From positions 1 through 10,176 of the forward strand of contig JABDKS010001014.1 in NCBI GenBank assembly GCA_013002105.1: 10,176 nt of DNA, read 5' to 3'. Positions 7,355 through 10,176 of this stretch are shown here, one piece after another (position 1 is the stretch's first letter; each line of letters opens with the position of its first letter). This stretch comes from Pirellulaceae bacterium. Lineage in GTDB: Bacteria > Planctomycetota > Planctomycetia > Pirellulales > Pirellulaceae. Both the position numbers and the translations under genes were made by a program. The notes under the pieces are model-generated. The model made no database searches and was not told where the DNA came from. It saw only the letters and a program-made list of their open reading frames with translations.

Positions 7355-9484
7355 TTAAGGCATGAATCGAAACTCGTTGCAATTCAAGAGAATCCAACGC
7401 AAATCGGCCATGCCGGTCAGTTTGTCTTCGCCAGCGTCAATCACCGCGATCGCTTCCGCAATCTCGTCTTCACTGGGCAGGCGGGTCAGGATTTCAAAAT
7501 AGGTGTAGCGGACAGCCTTGCGGAAATCGGGATTCGCGCCGGTCATCATTTTGTAGACCGGCTCGAGCGGACCGACGCGGGCGGCTTCGTGGGTCAAACG
7601 ACCGTTGAGCATCATCAATGCTTGCCGCATCGACGAGTTATCGTAGCGGTCTTCGCCCAAATCGACGCGCGATGGCTGTCCGAACAAACGCAAAAAGTGT
7701 CCGGCCGGTGCCGGGGTAGCCATGCGATAGGCCGAGCTGAATTTTGGGTTGTCGTCGATCGTTTCGTCGACCAACTTGCTGACGTAGCGGCGCCGCGGGT
7801 TGTTTTGTTGCGGCATGGATTTCATCCGCATCGCCTCGATCTCTTCGCGGGTCATCTTTTTCATGCTGTCGATCATCGGCGTGTCATCCTTGGCTGAGAG
7901 CAACGCGCCGAAATCGAGTTCGATTGATTTTTCCAAGCCGTAGTTCACCGCCGACGCGACCATTTCACCCTGCATCATTTCTTCGGTCGGTTCGTCCTCC
8001 ATCGCACCATCGCCATCAGCCGATTCATTCGGATCGGGATCGACCGGTACACGAATACGACGCTTGATCACGCGGGGATTCTCACCGGGCAAATGCTTGA
8101 CCGCAAAAAGGTGTCCTGCGGTCACGATGCTGTCATACATCGCTTCGGCTTTCATCCGACGCATCGGGGTTGCCAAGAATGCTTGCTCCAGAGCCGCACG
8201 CTCTTGTTCGTCCGCATCCAACGCGACGTGGGCACGCTGGTAGGCATCGCTGGAAACGATTTCCTTGACCAGCCAACGAAAGCTGAAATCGTTGGCTACG
8301 AATTCTTCGGCCAAGTAGTCCATCGTTTTGGGATGGCTGGCTGGATTGCTATCGCGAAAATCATCGATCGGTTCGACGAAGCCCGTGCCCACCAAATCTT
8401 TCCACACGCGGTTGACCAGCAAACGTGCAAAATAACGATTGCGTGGACTGGTAACCAAACGCGATAGTTCGTCACGCAACTGGCTGCGTTTGTACAGTTC
8501 CGCGTTGACATCGATTTTGCGAATGTCGCTTTTTGCTTCGGTCGAAACCTTCATTGCCGCACCGAAGCCGCCACTGAGTCGCTGCTTGGTTTTGGAGCCG
8601 GCGGCGGCCAACAGGTCGTCCACCGACGGCCCGCTCTCGCTATTTCCCGCAGCCTCGGCTTCCTTGTTGGCTCGCAATTTCTCCAGCCGCGTCAAAAACT
8701 CCAGCCGTTCCGATTCATCCAAATAGGGAAACGGAAACGATGGTTTCATCGGGCTGCGCGCGTCGGGCTCCGATTCGTCTTCGGGTGGCCACAGAACCAT
8801 CGATTTGTCTTGCTCGGTCGTATAGACCGTTTTGGTCAGATTGTTTTCGCGACGGATGGTTTTGCCAAAGTACGCGGCGACGCTGTAGAAATCTTCTCGC
8901 GTCCATTTGTCAAACGGATGGTCGTGGCATTGAGCACAGCTGATCCGAATCCCCATGAAGACTTGCGCGGTGGCACTGGCCAAAGCCATCGGGTCCGCAT
9001 CATCGCCCAAAACAAATCCGATCTCCGGAGTACGTCCCGCTTTTCCGTTGGCGCTGATCATCCGTCGACACATTTCGTCGTACGGCATATCGGTCGTGAT
9101 CGCGTTATGCACGTAGGCCAACAATTGCGTCCCGCCTTCTTCGTTGCTGCGGATCCGCAACATGTCGGCAAAGAACGCGCTCCAACGATTCGCGAACCCT
9201 TCATCCTGCATATACTTGGCAATCAGTTTGTCGCGTCGCTGATCTGCCGGCCATTTCAAGTATTGCGAAATCTCTTTGCCGGTTGGAATGCGCCCAGCCA
9301 GATCGAGACACACGCGGCGCGAGAATCCCATGTCATCGACCGGGTCGACTGCTTGGAGCGTGACACCCTTTTCAGCGTTCTCGGCAGCCAAGATCGCGTC
9401 CAAGTCTCCGGCGTCGACCGGTGTACAGCACCATGCGGCGGGAAACATCCACGATGCAAAAATACAAACAGCTAACCGTTTCAA
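7355..9484 (-). CDS. DUF1549/DUF1553 (PSCyt2-PSD1) planctomycete secreted protein
   Basis: Numbering is from the TTG at 9482-9484 (709 aa). Residues about 26-233 match DUF1549: 'FSRRVCLDLAGRIPTGKE' near 54-71 and the hallmark 'CAQCHDHPFDKWTREDFYSVA' region beginning at 183, which contains a CxxCH haem-c-like motif. Residues about 326 to the end match DUF1553: 'SPRNRYFARLLVNRVWKDLV' at 346-365, 'HPKTMDYLAEEF' near 384-395, 'HFLRLFGQPSR' near 596-606, 'LTRLPSEDE' at 666-674, and the ending 'WILLNCNEFRFMP'. There is no N-terminal PSCyt1 cytochrome domain. Start choice: the frame is open to TTG 9550, with ATGs at 9535 and 9520. TTG 9484 is preferred because it has GGAG six bases upstream and begins a clean Sec signal (KRLAVCIFASWMFPAAW, cut near VDA-GD), while the extra residues are Cys/Pro-rich and unlike a signal n-region. 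Its function is unknown; it is paired with the DUF1501 gene downstream. Confidence 0.93.
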   Translation of the reverse strand: MKRLAVCIFASWMFPAAWCCTPVDAGDLDAILAAENAEKGVTLQAVDPVDDMGFSRRVCLDLAGRIPTGKEISQYLKWPADQRRDKLIAKYMQDEGFANRWSAFFADMLRIRSNEEGGTQLLAYVHNAITTDMPYDEMCRRMISANGKAGRTPEIGFVLGDDADPMALASATAQVFMGIRISCAQCHDHPFDKWTREDFYSVAAYFGKTIRRENNLTKTVYTTEQDKSMVLWPPEDESEPDARSPMKPSFPFPYLDESERLEFLTRLEKLRANKEAEAAGNSESGPSVDDLLAAAGSKTKQRLSGGFGAAMKVSTEAKSDIRKIDVNAELYKRSQLRDELSRLVTSPRNRYFARLLVNRVWKDLVGTGFVEPIDDFRDSNPASHPKTMDYLAEEFVANDFSFRWLVKEIVSSDAYQRAHVALDADEQERAALEQAFLATPMRRMKAEAMYDSIVTAGHLFAVKHLPGENPRVIKRRIRVPVDPDPNESADGDGAMEDEPTEEMMQGEMVASAVNYGLEKSIELDFGALLSAKDDTPMIDSMKKMTREEIEAMRMKSMPQQNNPRRRYVSKLVDETIDDNPKFSSAYRMATPAPAGHFLRLFGQPSRVDLGEDRYDNSSMRQALMMLNGRLTHEAARVGPLEPVYKMMTGANPDFRKAVRYTYFEILTRLPSEDEIAEAIAVIDAGEDKLTGMADLRWILLNCNEFRFMP

Positions 9485-9490
9485 GGTGGA

Positions 9491-9494
9491 CTCC
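9491..9494 (-). promoter_or_regulatory. Candidate Shine-Dalgarno (GGAG) for a TTG start of the DUF1549/DUF1553 gene
   Basis: The minus strand reads GGAG, then TCCACC, then TTG AAA CGG. The six-base spacing is suitable for ribosome binding. The other genes in this window lack a clear Shine-Dalgarno sequence, so this one stands out, but a four-base match can occur by chance. Confidence 0.4.
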
Positions 9495-9580
9495 GTCGTC
9501 TTGGAGGGCGGGCAGTGCATTGGCGGGCAGCACATTGACGATCCATGCAACCTGGTGCTTTGTCACAGCTTGATTCAACG

Positions 9581-9608
9581 GTAGTGGATCTTGTTCAAGA
9601 TCCACTAC
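9581..9608. repeat. Perfect 13-bp inverted repeat with a 2-base loop
   Basis: The left arm GTAGTGGATCTTG (9581-9593) and right arm CAAGATCCACTAC (9596-9608) are exact reverse complements around TT. The next base pair outward does not match. It lies 30 bases beyond the outermost possible start (9550) and about 96 bases beyond the preferred start of the DUF1549/1553 gene. There is no T-run on either side, so it is not a typical intrinsic terminator. It could be an operator, a 5' UTR hairpin, or a copy of a dispersed palindromic (REP/MITE-like) element; the sequence alone does not decide. Confidence 0.8.
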
Positions 9609-9640
9609 GGCCAACCCTGATTCTGAGGCGGGGCAAAGCA

Positions 9641-9850
9641 CTAGGGCCGGGAATTCGACCGTACTGTTAACGCAACATAGTAACGCTCTGTGCCCAGAAA
9701 TAGGATGAGATCCGGCAGATGCGCGCCTGAACCGCCAAAATGTTCATCCACCCACCGGCGAGCCCCCTCTGCAGAGGCGTTCCTGAGCGTCGGGTACGGT
9801 CGTTGGCAGATTGGTTGGCACCGCCTGTGAATCGCCCTCCGCTCGGTCAC
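9641..9850 (-). CDS. Doubtful small ORF, hypothetical protein (69 aa)
   Basis: The frame is open from GTG (9848-9850) to TAG (9641-9643). The product is basic at the N-terminus (TERRAIHRRCQPICQRPYP), with a central 'EGARRWVDEHFGGSGAHLPD' and the end 'FLGTERYYVALTVRSNSRP'. There is no signal peptide, membrane span or recognisable domain. The GTG lies inside a hairpin arm and has no Shine-Dalgarno sequence, and the ORF stops 32 bases short of a palindrome. It may be a true small gene, a decayed fragment, or chance translation of a conserved non-coding repeat. The unusual C-terminal half is why I keep it listed. Confidence 0.25.
   Translation of the reverse strand: MTERRAIHRRCQPICQRPYPTLRNASAEGARRWVDEHFGGSGAHLPDLILFLGTERYYVALTVRSNSRP
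9766..9777. repeat. 12-base perfect palindrome CCTCTGCAGAGG
   Basis: The sequence is self-complementary over all 12 bases, with no mismatch and no loop. It lies inside the doubtful ORF. It might be a protein-binding site or part of a repeat element; a chance occurrence is not excluded. Confidence 0.4.
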
Positions 9851-9863
9851 TTCTGGTGACCGA
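9843..9863. repeat. Short hairpin, 8-bp stem with 5-base loop
   Basis: TCGGTCAC (9843-9850) pairs exactly with GTGACCGA (9856-9863) around TTCTG. No T-tract follows on either strand, so terminator function is not supported. It overlaps the GTG start of the doubtful 69-codon ORF. Confidence 0.5.
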
Positions 9864-10176
9864 ATCGAAATGCGATGGTTCGACTGTGATTTGCGGCGCT
9901 AGAACTTAAGATACATCGTCTTGCGCAGCACAATGAAATCCAACTCCGCTGTCGCAAACCCTCGCGACACTTCACCTGACGCAGCCTACCTCCGCCCTTG
10001 TCTTTACCCACAAGTCTGCTGATTGATAGCTTTTTTAATTCACCCTCCCACGCGCTTAGTCATCCATGTAATAGAGACTTGTTCGTGGGAGCGGCTGTGT
10101 TGAGTGTCAAGCGTTTTTTAGATTTTGCCATGGTGAATTTGTTTTGACCATTGTGTTTAGAGTGACGAGGATCTTC
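9864..10176. other. Gene-free, AT-richer intergenic tail at the right edge
   Basis: No ORF with supporting features is visible on either strand in these 313 bases. From about 10021 onward the sequence is more AT-rich than the coding part, with T6 tracts at 10031-10036 and 10114-10119. Weak stems such as TGTCGC/GCGACA (9950-9955 with 9964-9969) and CTTGT/ACAAG (9997-10001 with 10010-10014) are present but short. The tail may precede a rightward gene beyond the edge; this cannot be confirmed here. Confidence 0.5.
10045..10091. repeat. 8-bp GC-rich inverted repeat spanning 47 bases, with a nested 4-bp stem
   Basis: CTCCCACG (10045-10052) is the exact reverse complement of CGTGGGAG (10084-10091). 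Inside it, AGTC (10058-10061) can pair with GACT (10076-10079), leaving small internal loops of five and four bases. The unit is bracketed by T6 tracts on the plus strand (10031-10036 and 10114-10119). It could be a structured RNA element, a recombination site or an element end, or chance; none is proven. Confidence 0.35.

Noticed and set aside
7269..7397. N-terminal extension of the DUF1501 gene up to 7397
   Set aside because: It would start with TTG, overlap the preceding gene by 43 bases and bury the twin-arginine motif more than 50 residues in. The ATG at 7268 fits a Tat signal.
9415..9440. Lipoprotein signal in the DUF1549/1553 protein
   Set aside because: The cysteines after the hydrophobic segment are preceded by A-A-W, which does not fit a lipobox with a small residue before Cys. 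A standard Sec cleavage near VDA is more likely.
8810..9475. Plus-strand ORF of 221 codons
   Set aside because: It is antisense to the strongly supported DUF1549 domain, and its translation shows no recognisable features.
9877..9883. GGTTCGA resembling a tRNA T-loop
   Set aside because: The flanking bases do not form a T-stem, and no acceptor, D or anticodon arms can be placed around it.
10031..10036. T6 tract as an intrinsic terminator
   Set aside because: Only a three-base stem (GCT/AGC) precedes it, and no plus-strand gene lies upstream.
1..10176. CRISPR array, insertion sequence, integrase, toxin-antitoxin or defence genes
   Set aside because: No regularly spaced direct repeats, transposase motifs or known defence-protein motifs were seen in any frame.

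Overview
The window looks like chromosome from a planctomycete, most likely a marine Rhodopirellula/Pirellulaceae-type bacterium. The main reason is the pairing of a DUF1549/DUF1553 protein (also called PSCyt2/PSD1) with a Tat-exported DUF1501 protein. These families are greatly expanded in Planctomycetes and are commonly found next to each other there. Large exported TPR proteins, a moderate GC content by eye, and mostly absent Shine-Dalgarno sequences fit the same origin. This assignment rests on family knowledge and not on a database search.

All four well-supported genes lie on the minus strand, so they read from right to left. They occupy about 9.5 kb. In order of transcription they are: a DUF1549/DUF1553 protein (7355-9484, with alternative starts up to 9550), a DUF1501 protein with a twin-arginine signal (6009-7268), a 790-residue exported TPR protein with two beta-type modules in its middle (3435-5807), and a second, very long exported TPR-like protein (1-3426). 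The last has 1,142 codons in the window without a stop and continues past the left edge. The two TPR genes are only 8 bases apart and are almost certainly one transcription unit. The DUF1549/1553 and DUF1501 genes are 86 bases apart and probably form another. A 201-base gap (5808-6008) separates the two pairs and is the likely place for a second promoter.

The right end (about 9551-10176) has no convincing gene. It holds a perfect 13-bp inverted repeat with a 2-base loop (9581-9608), a doubtful 69-codon ORF, two further short hairpins or palindromes, and an AT-richer tail with a GC-rich 8-bp inverted repeat and two T6 tracts. It may carry dispersed repeats and the promoter of the leftward genes.

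How the genes might work together: all four products carry export signals, three of Sec type and one of Tat type, so a shared envelope or periplasmic role is plausible. The two enzyme-like proteins are of unknown biochemical function, and the two TPR proteins look like scaffolds. No defence system, CRISPR array, RNA gene, phage or intact insertion sequence was found.
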